DNA of 64,000 nt from Hylemonella gracilis str. Niagara R (GCF_000600295.1 NZ_JEMG01000001.1:470670-534669); one strand, 5' to 3'; shown: positions 8,805 through 18,712, counted from the first letter of the stretch. Program-made: numbers and translations. Notes: generated from the letters alone by a model not told the origin.

Positions 8805-11800
8805 TCAAACCTTCAGGAGCCGTCCCAAATACTTGCCTGTGTGGCTCGCCGCGTTCGCGGCCAATTCCTCCGGCGTCCCCACTCCCACCACCGTCCCGCC
8901 GCCCGAGCCGCCCTCCGGGCCCATGTCGATCAGCCAGTCCGCGGTTTTGATCACGTCCAGGTTGTGTTCGATGATGACGATGGTGTTGCCCGCGTCGCGC
9001 AGCTGGTGCAGCACCTTGAGCAGCAGCTCGATGTCGGCGAAGTGCAGGCCGGTGGTGGGTTCGTCCAGGATGTAAAGCGTGCGGCCGGTGTCGCGCTTGG
9101 ACAGCTCCAGCGCGAGCTTGACGCGCTGCGCCTCGCCGCCCGACAGTGTCGTCGCGCTCTGACCAAGCTGGATGTAGCTCAAGCCCACGTCCAGCAAGGT
9201 CTGCAGCTTGCGCGCGATGGCGGGTACATCCTTGAAGAAGGCATGGGCCTGTTCCACCGTCAGGTTGAGCACCTGCGCAATGTTCAAGCCCTTCCACTGC
9301 ACTTCCAGGGTTTCGCGGTTGTAGCGCTGGCCATGGCAGACGTCGCAAGGCACGTAGACGTCGGGCAGGAAGTGCATCTCCACCTTCACCACGCCGTCGC
9401 CCTGGCAGGCCTCGCAGCGGCCGCCCGCGACGTTGAAGGAGAAGCGGCCCGGGCCGTAGCCGCGCTCGCGCGCGGTCGGCGTCTCGGCCATCAGGTCGCG
9501 GATGGCCGTGAAGAGGCCGGTGTAGGTGGCCGGGTTGCTGCGTGGCGTGCGGCCTATGGGCGACTGGTCGACGTTGATGACCTTGTCGAAGCCGTCCAGG
9601 CCCTCGATGGTGTCGTGCGCCGCCGGCTCTTCGTGGGCGCGGTGGATCTGCTTGGCCGCGGCGGCATAGAGTGTGTCGTTCACCAGGGTGCTCTTGCCCG
9701 AGCCGCTGACCCCCGTCACGCAGGTCAACAGGCCCACGGGGATGTCCACTGTCACGCCCTTGAGGTTGTTGCCCGTGGCGTTCACGATGCGCAGCACCTC
9801 CTTCGTCGCCTTGTGGCGTTCAGCGGGCACGGCGATGCCGCGCGTGCCGCTGAGGTACTGGCCGGTCAGCGAGGCCGGGTTGGCCTCCACCTCGCCGGGC
9901 GTGCCCTGGGCCAGGATGCGCCCGCCGTGCACGCCCGCGCCGGGGCCGAGGTCGATCACGTGGTCGGCGGCGCGGATCATGTCCTCGTCATGCTCGACCA
10001 CCAGCACGCTGTTGCCCAGGTTGCGCAGGTGCTGCAGCGTGGCGATCAGGCGGTCGTTGTCGCGCTGGTGCAGGCCGATGCTGGGCTCGTCCAGCACGTA
10101 CATCACGCCGGTCAGACCGCTGCCAATCTGGCTGGCCAGTCGGATGCGCTGGGACTCGCCGCCCGAGAGCGTATCCGCGCTGCGGTCCAGGCTGAGGTAG
10201 GACAGGCCCACGTCGTTGAGGAACTGCAGGCGCAGGCGGATTTCGCGCACCACCTTGGCGGCGATCTCGGCCTTCGCGCCCTGCATCTGCAGCGTCTCGA
10301 AATAGGACTGCGCATCGCGCAGCGTGGCGCGGCTGACTTCGTAGATGGCGCGGGACTGCGCGCCATCACCGATGCGCACGAAGCGTGCTTCGGTGCGCAG
10401 GCGCGTGCCGGCGCAGGCCGGGCAGGGCTGCATGCTGCGCAGCCGGCCCAGGTCCTCGCGCACCAGGGCCGAGTCGGTCTCGCGCCAGCGCCGCAGCATG
10501 TTCGGCAGGATGCCCTCGAAGGCGTGGGTCTTGCTGACCTTCTTGCCCGCGAAGCTGCCCGAACCCATGGTGTAGCTGAACTTGATTTCTTCCTCGCCCG
10601 AGCCGTGCAGCAGCACATGCTGGATGTGAGGGGACAGTTCCTCGAACGGCAACTCAACGTTGAACTTGTAGTGCTTGGCCAGGCTCTCCACCATGGCGAA
10701 AGCGACGCTGTTGCGCCGGTCCCAGCCCTTGATGGCACCGCTCGCGAGGCTCAGGGACGGAAAGGCGACCACGCGCGCGGGGTCGAAGAACTCCTGCTGG
10801 CCGATGCCGTCGCATTCCGGGCAGGCCCCCTGCGGCGAGTTGAAGGAGAACAGGCGCGGCTCCAGCTCGCCGATGGAGTAGTTGCACAGCGGGCAGGCGT
10901 AGCGCGCGTTGAAGAGGTGTTCTTTCTGGGCGCCGTCCATTTCCACGACGATGGCGCGGCCCTCGGCCAGGTTGAGCGCGGCTTCGAAGCTTTCGGCCAG
11001 GCGCTGGCGCAGTGCGGCCGCTTCGCGGACTTGTTCGGCGTCATCGCCCTCCGCGGCCAAGCGCACGCGCAGTCGGTCGATCACCACGTCGATGTCGTGT
11101 TTCTCGGTTTTCTTGAGCGTGGGCAGGTCGTTGAAGTCATGCACCTGACCATCGATGCGAAAGCGCACGTAACCCCGAGCCTGCATGTCGGTGAGCAGTT
11201 CGCTGAACTCGCCCTTCTTTTGCCGTGCCACGGGCGCGACCAACATGATCCTCAAGGATTGTTCGCCCCCACGCTCGGCACTGCCGTGTCCTCGCTGCCC
11301 CCCGAGGGGGCGCTCGTCGCTTGGGGCGGCCCGGCGCTCCTCGGGCGCGAGTGCGAGTACCGCGTCCACCATCTGGCTCACGGTCTGGGCTTGCAGTGGC
11401 AGGTTGTGCTCGGGGCAGTGCGGTGTACCGGCGCGGGCGTAGAGCAGGCGCAGGTAGTCGTGGATTTCCGTTACCGTGCCCACGGTGGAGCGCGGGTTGT
11501 GGCTGGTGGCCTTTTGCTCGATGGCGATGGCCGGTGACAGGCCTTCGATCAGGTCCACCTCCGGCTTGTCCATCATCTGCAGGAACTGCCGGGCGTAGGT
11601 CGACAGACTCTCCACATAACGGCGCTGGCCCTCGGCGTACAGCGTGTCGAAGGCCAGGCTGGACTTGCCCGAGCCCGAGAGGCCGGTGATCACCACCAGC
11701 TGGTTGCGCGGGATGTCGAGGTCGATGTTCTTGAGGTTGTGCGTGCGCGCCCCGCGGATGTGGATGGCCTGCTGCTGCAAGGCGTTGGCGAGGTAGCGCC

Positions 11801-11828
11801 CTTCGTCGGGCGTGACAGGCTGGTTCAT
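8805..11828 (-). CDS. uvrA: UvrA, excinuclease ABC subunit A
   Basis: This is the damage-recognition ATPase of nucleotide excision repair, with two ABC modules. The N-terminal Walker A is [12 protein letters not shown] and the C-terminal one [13 protein letters not shown]; signature motifs [12 protein letters not shown] and [12 protein letters not shown] are both present, and the zinc module has CPLCNYS and CEACQGDG...CDVCHG. At 1007 residues it is longer than the usual 940-970. The excess includes a stretch near residues 165-195 ([17 protein letters not shown] and following), where other UvrA proteins pass directly to an LxLLAPV segment. The DNA there contains a GC-rich palindrome, described separately. 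The protein is otherwise intact, so the insertion is probably tolerated. Confidence 0.96.
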   Translation of the reverse strand: MNQPVTPDEGRYLANALQQQAIHIRGARTHNLKNIDLDIPRNQLVVITGLSGSGKSSLAFDTLYAEGQRRYVESLSTYARQFLQMMDKPEVDLIEGLSPAIAIEQKATSHNPRSTVGTVTEIHDYLRLLYARAGTPHCPEHNLPLQAQTVSQMVDAVLALAPEERRAAPSDERPLGGQRGHGSAERGGEQSLRIMLVAPVARQKKGEFSELLTDMQARGYVRFRIDGQVHDFNDLPTLKKTEKHDIDVVIDRLRVRLAAEGDDAEQVREAAALRQRLAESFEAALNLAEGRAIVVEMDGAQKEHLFNARYACPLCNYSIGELEPRLFSFNSPQGACPECDGIGQQEFFDPARVVAFPSLSLASGAIKGWDRRNSVAFAMVESLAKHYKFNVELPFEELSPHIQHVLLHGSGEEEIKFSYTMGSGSFAGKKVSKTHAFEGILPNMLRRWRETDSALVREDLGRLRSMQPCPACAGTRLRTEARFVRIGDGAQSRAIYEVSRATLRDAQSYFETLQMQGAKAEIAAKVVREIRLRLQFLNDVGLSYLSLDRSADTLSGGESQRIRLASQIGSGLTGVMYVLDEPSIGLHQRDNDRLIATLQHLRNLGNSVLVVEHDEDMIRAADHVIDLGPGAGVHGGRILAQGTPGEVEANPASLTGQYLSGTRGIAVPAERHKATKEVLRIVNATGNNLKGVTVDIPVGLLTCVTGVSGSGKSTLVNDTLYAAAAKQIHRAHEEPAAHDTIEGLDGFDKVINVDQSPIGRTPRSNPATYTGLFTAIRDLMAETPTARERGYGPGRFSFNVAGGRCEACQGDGVVKVEMHFLPDVYVPCDVCHGQRYNRETLEVQWKGLNIAQVLNLTVEQAHAFFKDVPAIARKLQTLLDVGLSYIQLGQSATTLSGGEAQRVKLALELSKRDTGRTLYILDEPTTGLHFADIELLLKVLHQLRDAGNTIVIIEHNLDVIKTADWLIDMGPEGGSGGGTVVGVGTPEELAANAASHTGKYLGRLLKV
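11262..11345. repeat. GC-rich palindromic repeat inserted in frame in uvrA
   Basis: The segment carries a GCCCCC-CGA-GGGGGC hairpin (11297-11311) within a context very like short intergenic palindromes that I recall from Comamonadaceae genomes. It lies inside uvrA and keeps the frame, adding roughly 28 residues. The exact borders are estimated from where the protein departs from the usual UvrA sequence. Confidence 0.55.
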
Positions 11829-11971
11829 GGGGCGTGGACCGTGGGCTCTTGGGCTGTTCCCTGCTTGCGCAGTTCGCGTCGCGGGTCAGCTCACCAGTGG
11901 GGAAGGCGAAACCCACCATGATAGAGAAAACCCCGACCATCGGCACGCGCCGCGTTTCAGCCGTGCGCGCC

Positions 11972-13429
11972 TTAAGCGTGCGGCGGGCTCGTGGGCGGCC
12001 TGGGTTCGGGTGCATGCCTGGCCGGCACCGGGGGCGGCGCCAGCACCGCGTTCACCATGTACTCGGCCAGGGCCAGGTAGAGCGAGCGGCTGATCAGGCG
12101 CGAGATCAGGCTGGCCAGCATGGCCGCGGCCATCAGGCTCAGCACCATGGCGTGGCCGTCCACCATCTCCATCACGATGATGAAGGCCGTCAACGGCGCT
12201 TGCGTCACGGCGGCCAGGAAGGCGGCCATGCCCATGGCGATCAGCGCGGGCGCCAGCCCGGCCGCACCGTCCAGCGGGAACTGGGCCACGTTGTTGCCTA
12301 TGCCCGCGCCGATGGACAGGGCCGGCGCGAAGATGCCGCCCGGCACGCCCGCCCAGGACGACAGCCAGGTTGCGACGAACTTCAGTGTCACGTAGAAGGG
12401 CGCGGACACGGCCTGTTCCTCGCCGGCCAGCATCTCGCGTACTGTTTCCGATCCCGCGCCGAAGGTGGCGCCGCCCGTGACCAGGCCGATGATCGCCAAC
12501 ACCAGGCCCAGCGCCATGCCGAAGCGCACCGGCCAGCGCGCCCGCCAGCGGTTGAAGCGGCTGGGCGCGCCCGTGAGCGAGGCGATCAGCAGGCGGGCGA
12601 ACAGGCCACCCAGCAGGCCGCAGGACACGGTCACCAGCAGGCCGGGCAGCAGCATGTCCCAACCCTGGCGCGGCACGCGGATCACACCGAAGTAGCTCAG
12701 GTTGCCGAAGGCCGACACGCTCATCAGCCCCGCCAGCACGATGGCGGCCAGCACCAGGCCGCTGCTGCGCGACTCCAGCTTGCGCGACAGTTCCTCGATG
12801 GCGAACACCACGCCGGCCAGCGGCGCGTTGAAGGCCGCCGCGATGCCGGCCGCGCCGCCGGCCACCAGCAGGGCCTGGCGGTCGATGCCCGAGCCGGGAC
12901 GCAGCCAGCGTTGCGCGTTCTGCATCACACCTGCAGCCACCTGCACGGAAGGGCCCTCGCGTCCGACCGAGAGGCCCGCCAGCAGACCCGCCGCGCCCAG
13001 CCCGATCTTGCTCACGGCCAGGCGCAGGGAAACGAAACGGTGGCCCGCCCCGGGCGGCAGCATCGGGTCCAGCGCGGCCATCACCTGCGGAATGCCCGAG
13101 CCCGCCGCACCCGGCGCGTAACGACGGGTCAGCCAGACGATGGCGCCCGTCAGCAGCGGCATCCAGAGCAACACCGCCCAGGGCATGGCGGCGTAGAGTG
13201 CCTGGAACAGGCTGAAGGCCCCGTCCGACAGCAAGGTGAAGCCCACCACGGCCAGGCCCGCCACCACGGCGTGCGCCAGCACGATGGCGCGTTCCAGCCA
13301 TTGCCGGCCATTGGACAGCTCGTCCTGGAAGTTCTGCAGAAAGTCGGTCTGGGGTTCGTCGCGCGGGTTGTCGCGCGCGTTGTTCACGTGTTTGTCTTGG
13401 TTCGGGTCGGGGGGCTGGGCGTCATGCAT
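11972..13429 (-). CDS. ClC-family chloride channel or Cl-/H+ antiporter
   Basis: A 485-residue membrane protein of the ClC family. The three ion-pathway motifs are intact: GSGIPQV near the first pore helix, GREGPSVQ with the gating glutamate, and GGIFAPALSIGA. About 17 hydrophobic helices are present. The frame is open upstream to 13531, but ATG 13429 (MHDAQPPDPNQ) gives a charged cytosolic N-terminus of normal size. It could act in acid resistance or as a fluoride or chloride path; canonical fluoride-specific ClC-F proteins have a different gate motif, so Cl- exchange is more likely. No CBS domain follows. Confidence 0.9.
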   Translation of the reverse strand: MHDAQPPDPNQDKHVNNARDNPRDEPQTDFLQNFQDELSNGRQWLERAIVLAHAVVAGLAVVGFTLLSDGAFSLFQALYAAMPWAVLLWMPLLTGAIVWLTRRYAPGAAGSGIPQVMAALDPMLPPGAGHRFVSLRLAVSKIGLGAAGLLAGLSVGREGPSVQVAAGVMQNAQRWLRPGSGIDRQALLVAGGAAGIAAAFNAPLAGVVFAIEELSRKLESRSSGLVLAAIVLAGLMSVSAFGNLSYFGVIRVPRQGWDMLLPGLLVTVSCGLLGGLFARLLIASLTGAPSRFNRWRARWPVRFGMALGLVLAIIGLVTGGATFGAGSETVREMLAGEEQAVSAPFYVTLKFVATWLSSWAGVPGGIFAPALSIGAGIGNNVAQFPLDGAAGLAPALIAMGMAAFLAAVTQAPLTAFIIVMEMVDGHAMVLSLMAAAMLASLISRLISRSLYLALAEYMVNAVLAPPPVPARHAPEPRPPTSPPHA

Positions 13430-13689
13430 CGGGTTCGGGTGGAAACAGGCGAAATCGGATGGATGAGGGCGCAACGGCGCATCGGCATCGATGCTTGCGC
13501 GCATGGCCCCTGCGCCGGCCCATTGTGGCACGTCAGATCATGGACAATGGCGGGCTGCGCCCTCGTCGCGCTCCCGCTGTTCACCGCCTGCCTGTGTCGA
13601 GTTCCTCCCTTCCTCCCTCGTCTTCCTCCTCGTCGCCCGCTCCCCTGGTGTCGGCGCGCGATGCAGTACCCGGGTCGGGGTCCACCGCC

Positions 13690-14955
13690 ATGACGGCCAC
13701 GGAGCGGCGTTCCAGTTTCTCACTGGCTGGCATCTTTGCCTTGCGCATGCTGGGGCTGTTCCTCGTCCTGCCCGTCTTCGCCCTGGAGGCGCAGCGTTAT
13801 CCCGGCGGCGAAGACGTGGCCCTGGTTGGCCTGGCCATGGGCATTTACGGCCTCACGCAGGCGCTGCTGCAACTGCCGTACGGCCTGGCCTCGGACCGTT
13901 ATGGTCGCAAGCGCGTGATCGTGCTGGGGCTGCTGGTGTTCGCGCTGGGCAGTCTGGTGGCCGCGCTGGCCGACCATCTGCTGGGCCTGCTGGTCGGGCG
14001 CGCCTTGCAGGGCGCGGGCGCGGTGTCAGCCGCCGTGTCGGCCCTGCTGGCCGACCAGACCCGCGACGCGGTGCGCACCAAGGCCATGGCCCTGGTCGGC
14101 GCCAGCATCGGGCTGATGTTCGCGCTCTCGCTGCTGCTGGCGCCGGTGCTCACGGCCTGGATTGGTTTGAGCGGCCTGTTCTGGTTCACCGCCCTGCTGG
14201 CCCTGGGGGGCGTGGCCGTGGTGATCTGGGTCGTGCCGCCAGAGGCGCCGGTCGCGGTGTCGGGGGAACACGCGCCTGCGGGTGAGTCTGCACCCGCCTC
14301 GCTGCGCGCGGGCTTGCGCGAGGTGCTGCGCCATCCCGGCCTGCTGCGGCTGGACGCGGGCGTTTTCCTGCTGCATGCCGTGCAACTCGCCATGTGGATG
14401 GCCGTGCCCGCCCTGCTGGTGCGCGCCGGCCTGGTGGCTGCTCACCACTGGTGGGTCTACCTGCCCGCGGTGCTGGCCTCCTTCTTTGTGATGATGGCCA
14501 CCCTGTTCCCGCTCGAAAAGCGCGGTTACCTGCGCGCCGTGTTCCTGGCCGCCATCGGTTTGATCGGCCTGGCGCAGCTGGGCTTGTTGGCCGCCGTCGT
14601 GGTGCTGCCCGAGGCTGCTCATGTGACGGGTGCCGACAACTGGCGTGGCTTGCTGGGCGTGTTGCTGCTTGGCCTGCTGCTATTCGTTTTCTTCTGCGGC
14701 TTCAATGTGCTGGAAGCCACGCAGCCCAGCCTCGTTTCGCGCATCGCACCGGCCCATGCGCGCGGTACGGCGCTGGGCGTGTACAACGCCGTGCAATCGC
14801 TGGGCCTCTTCGTGGGCGGCGCGGCGGGGGGCTGGCTGGCTCAGCAGGGCGGTCCATCGACCCTGTTCCTCGCGTGCGCCGGGGCCATGGTTTTGTGGCT
14901 CTGGGTGGCCTGGCCCATGCAGACGCCCGGGCGCGGGGACGCAGGAAGTCGGTGA
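13690..14955 (+). CDS. MFS transporter (YajR-like drug exporter family)
   Basis: A 421-residue major facilitator with about 12 helices. The motif A region reads GLASDRYGRKRVIV between helices 2 and 3, and RALQGAGAVSAAVSALLADQT follows in helix 4-5, both typical of drug:H+ antiporter-1 members. Proteins of this kind next to uvrA and ssb are common in Burkholderiales and resemble E. coli YajR, without a C-terminal extra domain here. ATG 13690 (MTATERRSSF) fits the start of helix 1; the longer open frame upstream is Pro/Ser-rich and improbable. The substrate is unknown. It precedes ssb on the same strand. Confidence 0.85.
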   Translation: MTATERRSSFSLAGIFALRMLGLFLVLPVFALEAQRYPGGEDVALVGLAMGIYGLTQALLQLPYGLASDRYGRKRVIVLGLLVFALGSLVAALADHLLGLLVGRALQGAGAVSAAVSALLADQTRDAVRTKAMALVGASIGLMFALSLLLAPVLTAWIGLSGLFWFTALLALGGVAVVIWVVPPEAPVAVSGEHAPAGESAPASLRAGLREVLRHPGLLRLDAGVFLLHAVQLAMWMAVPALLVRAGLVAAHHWWVYLPAVLASFFVMMATLFPLEKRGYLRAVFLAAIGLIGLAQLGLLAAVVVLPEAAHVTGADNWRGLLGVLLLGLLLFVFFCGFNVLEATQPSLVSRIAPAHARGTALGVYNAVQSLGLFVGGAAGGWLAQQGGPSTLFLACAGAMVLWLWVAWPMQTPGRGDAGSR

Positions 14956-15050
14956 AGCCACGGGTCGCCGATCAGATGTTCAGAATCCACCAAGTGTGAA
15001 ACATCAGGCCGGTTTGCCGCCCGGCCATTGGCGGGATAATCGGCCCCATC

Positions 15051-15070
15051 ATGCGTGGGTACCCACGCAT
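15051..15070. promoter_or_regulatory. Perfect 20-bp palindrome upstream of ssb
   Basis: ATGCGTGGGTACCCACGCAT equals its own reverse complement over all 20 bases and ends 28 bases before the ssb start. It could be an operator or a 5'-UTR hairpin. No SOS-box sequence (CTGT-N8-ACAG) was seen here. Confidence 0.6.
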
Positions 15071-15098
15071 TCAGGAATCTAGGAATCAGGAGTTAGCC

Positions 15099-15644
15099 AT
15101 GGCATCCGTCAACAAAGTCATCCTGGTCGGCAACTGCGGCCGCGACCCCGAAATCCGCTACCTGCCCTCGGGCGGCGCCGTGGCCAACATCAGCATCGCC
15201 ACCACCAGCCGCCGCAAGGACCGCAATTCCGGTGAGATGGTCGAAGAAACCCAGTGGCACCGCGTCACCTTCTTTGAGCGCCTGGCCGAGATCGTGGGCG
15301 AGTACGTCAAGAAGGGCACCCCCATCTATGTCGAAGGCCGCCTGACCTACCGCAAGTACACCGACAAGGACGGCATCGAGAAGAACGCCACCGACATCAT
15401 CGCCAGCGAAATGCAATTGCTCGGCGGTCGCCAGGGGATGGGCAATCCGGACGAGGAAGGTGGCGGTGGGGCTGGCGGCTACGGCGGCGGTGGTCGGCCC
15501 GCGCGCGCCGCGGCCCCGTCGGGGGGGGGGCAGGGCGGTTACGCACGTCCTGCGGCCGCGCCTCAGCGCTCGGCCCCCGCAGCCAAGTCCGCGCCGGCTG
15601 CCGGCTCGGGCTTTGACGACATGGATGACGATATTCCTTTTTAA
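15099..15644 (+). CDS. ssb: Single-stranded DNA-binding protein
   Basis: A 181-residue SSB that coats single-stranded DNA in replication, recombination and repair. The OB fold spans residues 1-110 ([23 protein letters not shown], with [13 protein letters not shown]). A Gly/Ala/Pro-rich linker follows, and the acidic tip DDMDDDIPF recruits partner proteins. Full length for the family. ATG 15099 follows AGGAATCAGGAGT, a good ribosome site. The uvrA-MFS-ssb neighbourhood is typical of the order. A 20-bp palindrome lies upstream and a strong terminator downstream. Confidence 0.97.
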   Translation: MASVNKVILVGNCGRDPEIRYLPSGGAVANISIATTSRRKDRNSGEMVEETQWHRVTFFERLAEIVGEYVKKGTPIYVEGRLTYRKYTDKDGIEKNATDIIASEMQLLGGRQGMGNPDEEGGGGAGGYGGGGRPARAAAPSGGGQGGYARPAAAPQRSAPAAKSAPAAGSGFDDMDDDIPF

Positions 15645-15672
15645 AGCCCACTTTCAGATCGAACAGGAATCG

Positions 15673-15702
15673 GGCCCGTCGCCCATGGGTGACGGGCCTT
15701 TT
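15673..15702 (+). terminator. Rho-independent terminator of ssb
   Basis: GGCCCGTC (15673-15680) pairs with GACGGGCC (15691-15698), and the inner CCC/GGG can extend the stem. TTTT follows at 15699-15702. Confidence 0.9.
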
Positions 15703-15843
15703 GCTTGTTGGTGACCCATGCACCGCGCGCCACGCCTGCCGCAGCACATGCGGTGCGGCCCTTAGCCGGCATGTGCTCTCCCGGTTTTGACAGGCGAAGA
15801 AGGCGCAGACCTGTCCGGTCTGCGCCTTCACGTCCTTGGACGC

Positions 15844-16776
15844 TTACTTGATGAAGTCCAGCAGATCCTGGTTCAGCCGGTCCTTGTGCGTGTCGGTGAT
15901 GCCGTGCGGGCCGCCGGCGTACTCGATCAGCTTGGCGCCCTTGACCAGCTTGGCCGTGGCGCGGCCCGTGGTTTCGATGGGAACGATCTGGTCATCGGCG
16001 CCGTGGATGACGAGCGTCGGAACGGTCACGCGCTTGAGGTCCTCGACGAAGTTCGATTCCGAGAAGGCCTGGATGGAGTCGTACGTCGACTTGTGGCTGC
16101 CTTGCATGCCCTGGACCCAGAAGTTGTCGATCAGGCCGGCCGAGCTCTTCGCCCCGGGGCGGTTGAAGCCAAAGAACGGGCCGCTGGCCAAATCCTTGTA
16201 GAGCTGTGACCGGTTGTCGATCGAGGCCTTGCGCAGGCCGTCGAAGACCTCCATCGGAACGCCGTTCGGATTGTCGGCCGTCTTGACCATGATCGGCGTC
16301 ACGGCACCCACCAGAACCAGCTTCCTGACGCGAGCGTTGCCGTGGCGGCCGATGTAGCGGGCCACCTCGCCGCCGCCGGTCGAGAAACCGACCAAGGTGA
16401 CGTCGCGGACGTTCAGAGCGTTCAGCACCGATGCCAGGTCGTCGGCGTACTGGTCCATGGTGTTGTTCAACCAGGCTTGGCCAGAGCGGCCATGGCCACG
16501 GCGGTCATGGGCGATCACGCGGAAACCCTTCTCCGCCAGGAACAGCATCTGCGATTCCCAGCTGTCGGAGCTCAGCGGCCAGCCATGGCTGAAGGCCACC
16601 ACGGGCCCGTTCTTGGGGCCCCAGTCCTTGTAGTACAGCAAGGTGCCGTCGTTGGCTGCAATGAACTGTGAAGCGGCCTGAACAGGCGCGGGCGCCGCGG
16701 CCGGAGGGGCCGCGACCGCCGTGGCGGCGGCGACGGCGAGGCTGGAAGCGGCTACGAGCTTGGTGGCGAGGTTCAT
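15844..16776 (-). CDS. Exported alpha/beta hydrolase, non-heme chloroperoxidase-like
   Basis: A 310-residue alpha/beta hydrolase with an Ala-rich N-terminal signal peptide (about 25 residues to AVAAPP). The oxyanion strand is [11 protein letters not shown]; the nucleophile elbow is GFSTGGGE (Ser); the acid is in HGADDQIVP; the histidine is in [10 protein letters not shown]. This pattern is that of cofactor-free haloperoxidase/esterase proteins. The gene is intact to its ATG, but the Tn7-like transposon begins 3 bases upstream of the start codon, and the start codon itself lies in the 5-bp target duplication. Its native promoter and ribosome site are therefore lost, now lying at 62459-62585 beside an AraC-type regulator, so expression today depends on the transposon end. 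Confidence 0.88.
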   Translation of the reverse strand: MNLATKLVAASSLAVAAATAVAAPPAAAPAPVQAASQFIAANDGTLLYYKDWGPKNGPVVAFSHGWPLSSDSWESQMLFLAEKGFRVIAHDRRGHGRSGQAWLNNTMDQYADDLASVLNALNVRDVTLVGFSTGGGEVARYIGRHGNARVRKLVLVGAVTPIMVKTADNPNGVPMEVFDGLRKASIDNRSQLYKDLASGPFFGFNRPGAKSSAGLIDNFWVQGMQGSHKSTYDSIQAFSESNFVEDLKRVTVPTLVIHGADDQIVPIETTGRATAKLVKGAKLIEYAGGPHGITDTHKDRLNQDLLDFIK

Positions 16777-16778
16777 GA
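16774..16778. repeat. Target site duplication, left copy (CATGA)
   Basis: CATGA directly precedes the left terminal TGTCG and is repeated directly after the right terminal CGACA at 62459-62463. Five bases is the duplication length of Tn7-type transposition. Confidence 0.92.
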
Positions 16779-16927
16779 TGTCGCTGACAATTGAGTCAGC
16801 AATTTTGTGTTATATAAATCAAAGACTTATGGCGTTCTAGAAGTCCCAAGACTCCATGTGGAGTCAGCAATTTTGTTTGCAAATCAATTGTCGGACAGCC
16901 TTTTCGACAATTACTTCATTTGTCGAG
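16779..16927 (+). repeat. Left transposon end with TnsB-type binding repeats
   Basis: Copies related to GACAATTGAGTCAGCAATTT occur at 16786-16808 (outermost), at 16861-16876 (identical over GAGTCAGCAATTTTGT), inverted at 16877-16895 (reads CCGACAATTGATTTGCAA on the minus strand), and as a weaker copy from 16905 (CGACAATTACTTCATTTGTCG). Multiple spaced copies of a 20-odd-bp motif are what TnsB binds at Tn7-type ends. Confidence 0.82.
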
Positions 16928-17164
16928 TAGCTTTTGCAGTTGATATATGTGTTCGACTGCTTGCACAAGGTCAAAGACATGATCGCTGACTGGCTGCATC
17001 TCTACACCTACCGCAGTTCCCCTGTAGTCTTTGCAGTGAACCCCTCGGGTTGGACCGCCGAGTTGATCAGAACTAAGCCACCTAACGTGCCCCGAAAAAC
17101 CTACACAGATCAAAACTAGAGGTACGGTTGCTTCCCCTGGCCTCGAGCGGGGCGAGGAGAAGCG
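16928..17164. other. Sub-terminal stretch without a convincing gene
   Basis: Short open frames exist on both strands (61 and 65 codons), but neither resembles a protein I recognise or has a clear ribosome site. The sequence is of medium GC and leads into an IS fragment. Confidence 0.5.
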
Positions 17165-17560
17165 ATGAAGAAATCGAAATCACCGAGGAGCAAATTGCCT
17201 ACGCGTTGCGGCTGGCCGAAAGCGGCATGCCGGTAGTGGACGTATGTCGGCAGATTGGCGTATCGGAAGCAACGTTCTACACGTGGAAGAAGAAGTACCT
17301 GCGGTGGGATGAGATCGAGCCCACCTACACAAGGCGGGTCAGTCCAAGCAAGCTAGGTCCCAATACCGAGAAGCTGACCACGTGGCTAGGAATCGAGGCA
17401 ACAAAACTGCGGGAACCGCGGCGCAATCTGAAGCAGATCTACATAATGAGCTGGCCCGTCGCTTGGGGCGAGCGCATGGAGCGATGCTTAGCTAGGAATC
17501 AATTCATCGATGCTTGAAAAAGAATGGCCCCAGATGTTACGAAGCGGTCGAAACCGGGTG
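17165..17560 (+). pseudogene. Decayed IS3-family transposase OrfA fragment
   Basis: ATG 17165 starts MKKSK, and after a one-base deletion the other frame continues with TEEQIAYALRLAESGMPVVDVCRQIGVSEATFYTWKKKY, the helix-turn-helix part of IS3-type OrfA. The frame then degenerates, with a later LREPRRNLKQ that resembles the leucine-zipper part (ELRRLKQLEEENRRLKQ). No OrfB or inverted repeats are visible. It is a relic, not an active IS. Its end is approximate. Confidence 0.8.
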
Positions 17561-17595
17561 TGGTGGAAATGGGCTATCACTAGTTCAGTTAAGCG

Positions 17596-18399
17596 TTACT
17601 CGTATGTGAGTAGTGTCACCTTGTAGCCAATTTCTTGGCATAGGGTCTGTTCATACACAGACTCTGGGAAGTCGTGCCCTTTACGTTCTTTAAGCCACCA
17701 GTAGGCCTCAATCTCATGCCATTCATCAGGATTAGACGTTGCCTGTCGACTCATGCTGGGATTGGGCAATATGTCTCCTTTCCAGACACTCAGCTGTTCT
17801 TCAAAGTATTCGCTCTTCACGTTGTATCGCACGAAGTTGTCTTTGGAGAAAACAACAGCACATGGATACTCGGAGAGTTCGACAAATCGGCGGGCAGTGG
17901 CCTCAATGCTGGTCTCAAAATCCTCAGCGAGTTTCTGGATATGGCTCATCTCAGGCGAGCCATACTTCTGAAGCCTTTGGCATATGAGGAGTCGCGGTAG
18001 AAGCAATTCAGCTGAGAACTGATTGGCTTGAATTTCCCAGTCATTGTTCGTGCGGGCCGAAATGTCTTCGGTCGTGCACTGGAATGTGGTCTGGCGATGC
18101 CAGGGCAAAAGAAAGTGGCCGAGTTCATGGCCAATGGTGAAACGCTGCCTTGATCTCGGCCTGGTGGAGTTGTAGAAAATTTCGCCGTCCGACTTTTCGG
18201 CGTTCGCAATGAGTGTGCCTTCAAAGCCGTCACTGGTAAGCGGTTGAATCTTCGTGATACCTGCGAGGCGAGCGATCTCCTCCACCGGAATCGGTGTTGG
18301 GATTCCCGGGTTCTGCTTGATGATTTCATCAACAAGCTTTTCGGGATGGACAAGGTCCGCGAGTTCTATGAGGTCAAGTTTCAGCATCTCCCCGGGCAT
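17596..18399 (-). CDS. ImmA/IrrE-type metallopeptidase, CapP-like CBASS regulator
   Basis: A gluzincin of about 267 residues with the zinc motif FTIGHELGHFLLPWH and a downstream helix EIQANQFSAELLLP that supplies the third ligand, as in ImmA/IrrE proteins. Its start (ATG 18399, or 18387 after GGGGAG) overlaps the end of the adjacent XRE gene, so the two are co-translated. In known CBASS loci an XRE repressor (CapH) is cut by an ImmA-like protease (CapP) upon DNA damage, switching on the operon. The same pair here is divergent from a complete CBASS operon, so that role is inferred. ImmA-XRE pairs also control mobile elements and toxin-antitoxins, so control of the transposon is an alternative. 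Confidence 0.85.
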   Translation of the reverse strand: MPGEMLKLDLIELADLVHPEKLVDEIIKQNPGIPTPIPVEEIARLAGITKIQPLTSDGFEGTLIANAEKSDGEIFYNSTRPRSRQRFTIGHELGHFLLPWHRQTTFQCTTEDISARTNNDWEIQANQFSAELLLPRLLICQRLQKYGSPEMSHIQKLAEDFETSIEATARRFVELSEYPCAVVFSKDNFVRYNVKSEYFEEQLSVWKGDILPNPSMSRQATSNPDEWHEIEAYWWLKERKGHDFPESVYEQTLCQEIGYKVTLLTYE

Positions 18400-18712
18400 T
18401 CTTCTTTTTGAACACCTCGAGAGTTTGCAGCAATAGAGATCTTTCTGCATCAGAAAGTGACTTGAAGTCTCTAAAAAACTGCTGTGCTTCGACTTCAACT
18501 AGCGACTCGGCGTCGCCTGTACCCGCCAAGTACTCGACTGTTACGTTGAAGTGCTCCGCTAGCTTTTTCAACAAATCGAGTGACGGGTTCTTAGTGCCAC
18601 CCTTTTCAAGAGCCCATATGTGGGTCTTTGATACTTCAACTGCGTCGGCTACGTCCTGCAGCGATGCGCCTTTGCGTAACCGAAGCTCGGTCAGCCTGGC
18701 TCCAAGTGACAT
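18374..18712 (-). CDS. XRE-family repressor, CapH-like
   Basis: A 112-residue protein with an N-terminal HTH_3 domain (LTELRLRKGASLQDVADAVEVSKTHIWALEKGGTKNPSLDLLKKLAEHFNV, residues 7-60) and a helical C-terminal part (FFRDFKSLSDAERSLLLQTLEVFKKK) that may dimerise or be the protease site. It is divergent from the DUF2188-CBASS operon across a 139-base gap carrying an inverted repeat (CTGGGCT/AGCCCAG). Size, gene order and the linked ImmA-type protease match CapH of CapH-CapP regulated CBASS systems. That it represses CBASS is inference from this arrangement. Confidence 0.83.
   Translation of the reverse strand: MSLGARLTELRLRKGASLQDVADAVEVSKTHIWALEKGGTKNPSLDLLKKLAEHFNVTVEYLAGTGDAESLVEVEAQQFFRDFKSLSDAERSLLLQTLEVFKKKNARGDAET

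Noticed and set aside
8781..11537. 918-codon open frame on the plus strand
   Set aside because: It is the antisense shadow of uvrA, a by-product of high GC; it has no recognisable domain.
16934..17119. Short open frames on both strands next to the left transposon end
   Set aside because: No similarity, no ribosome site and no clear codon bias; left as non-coding.
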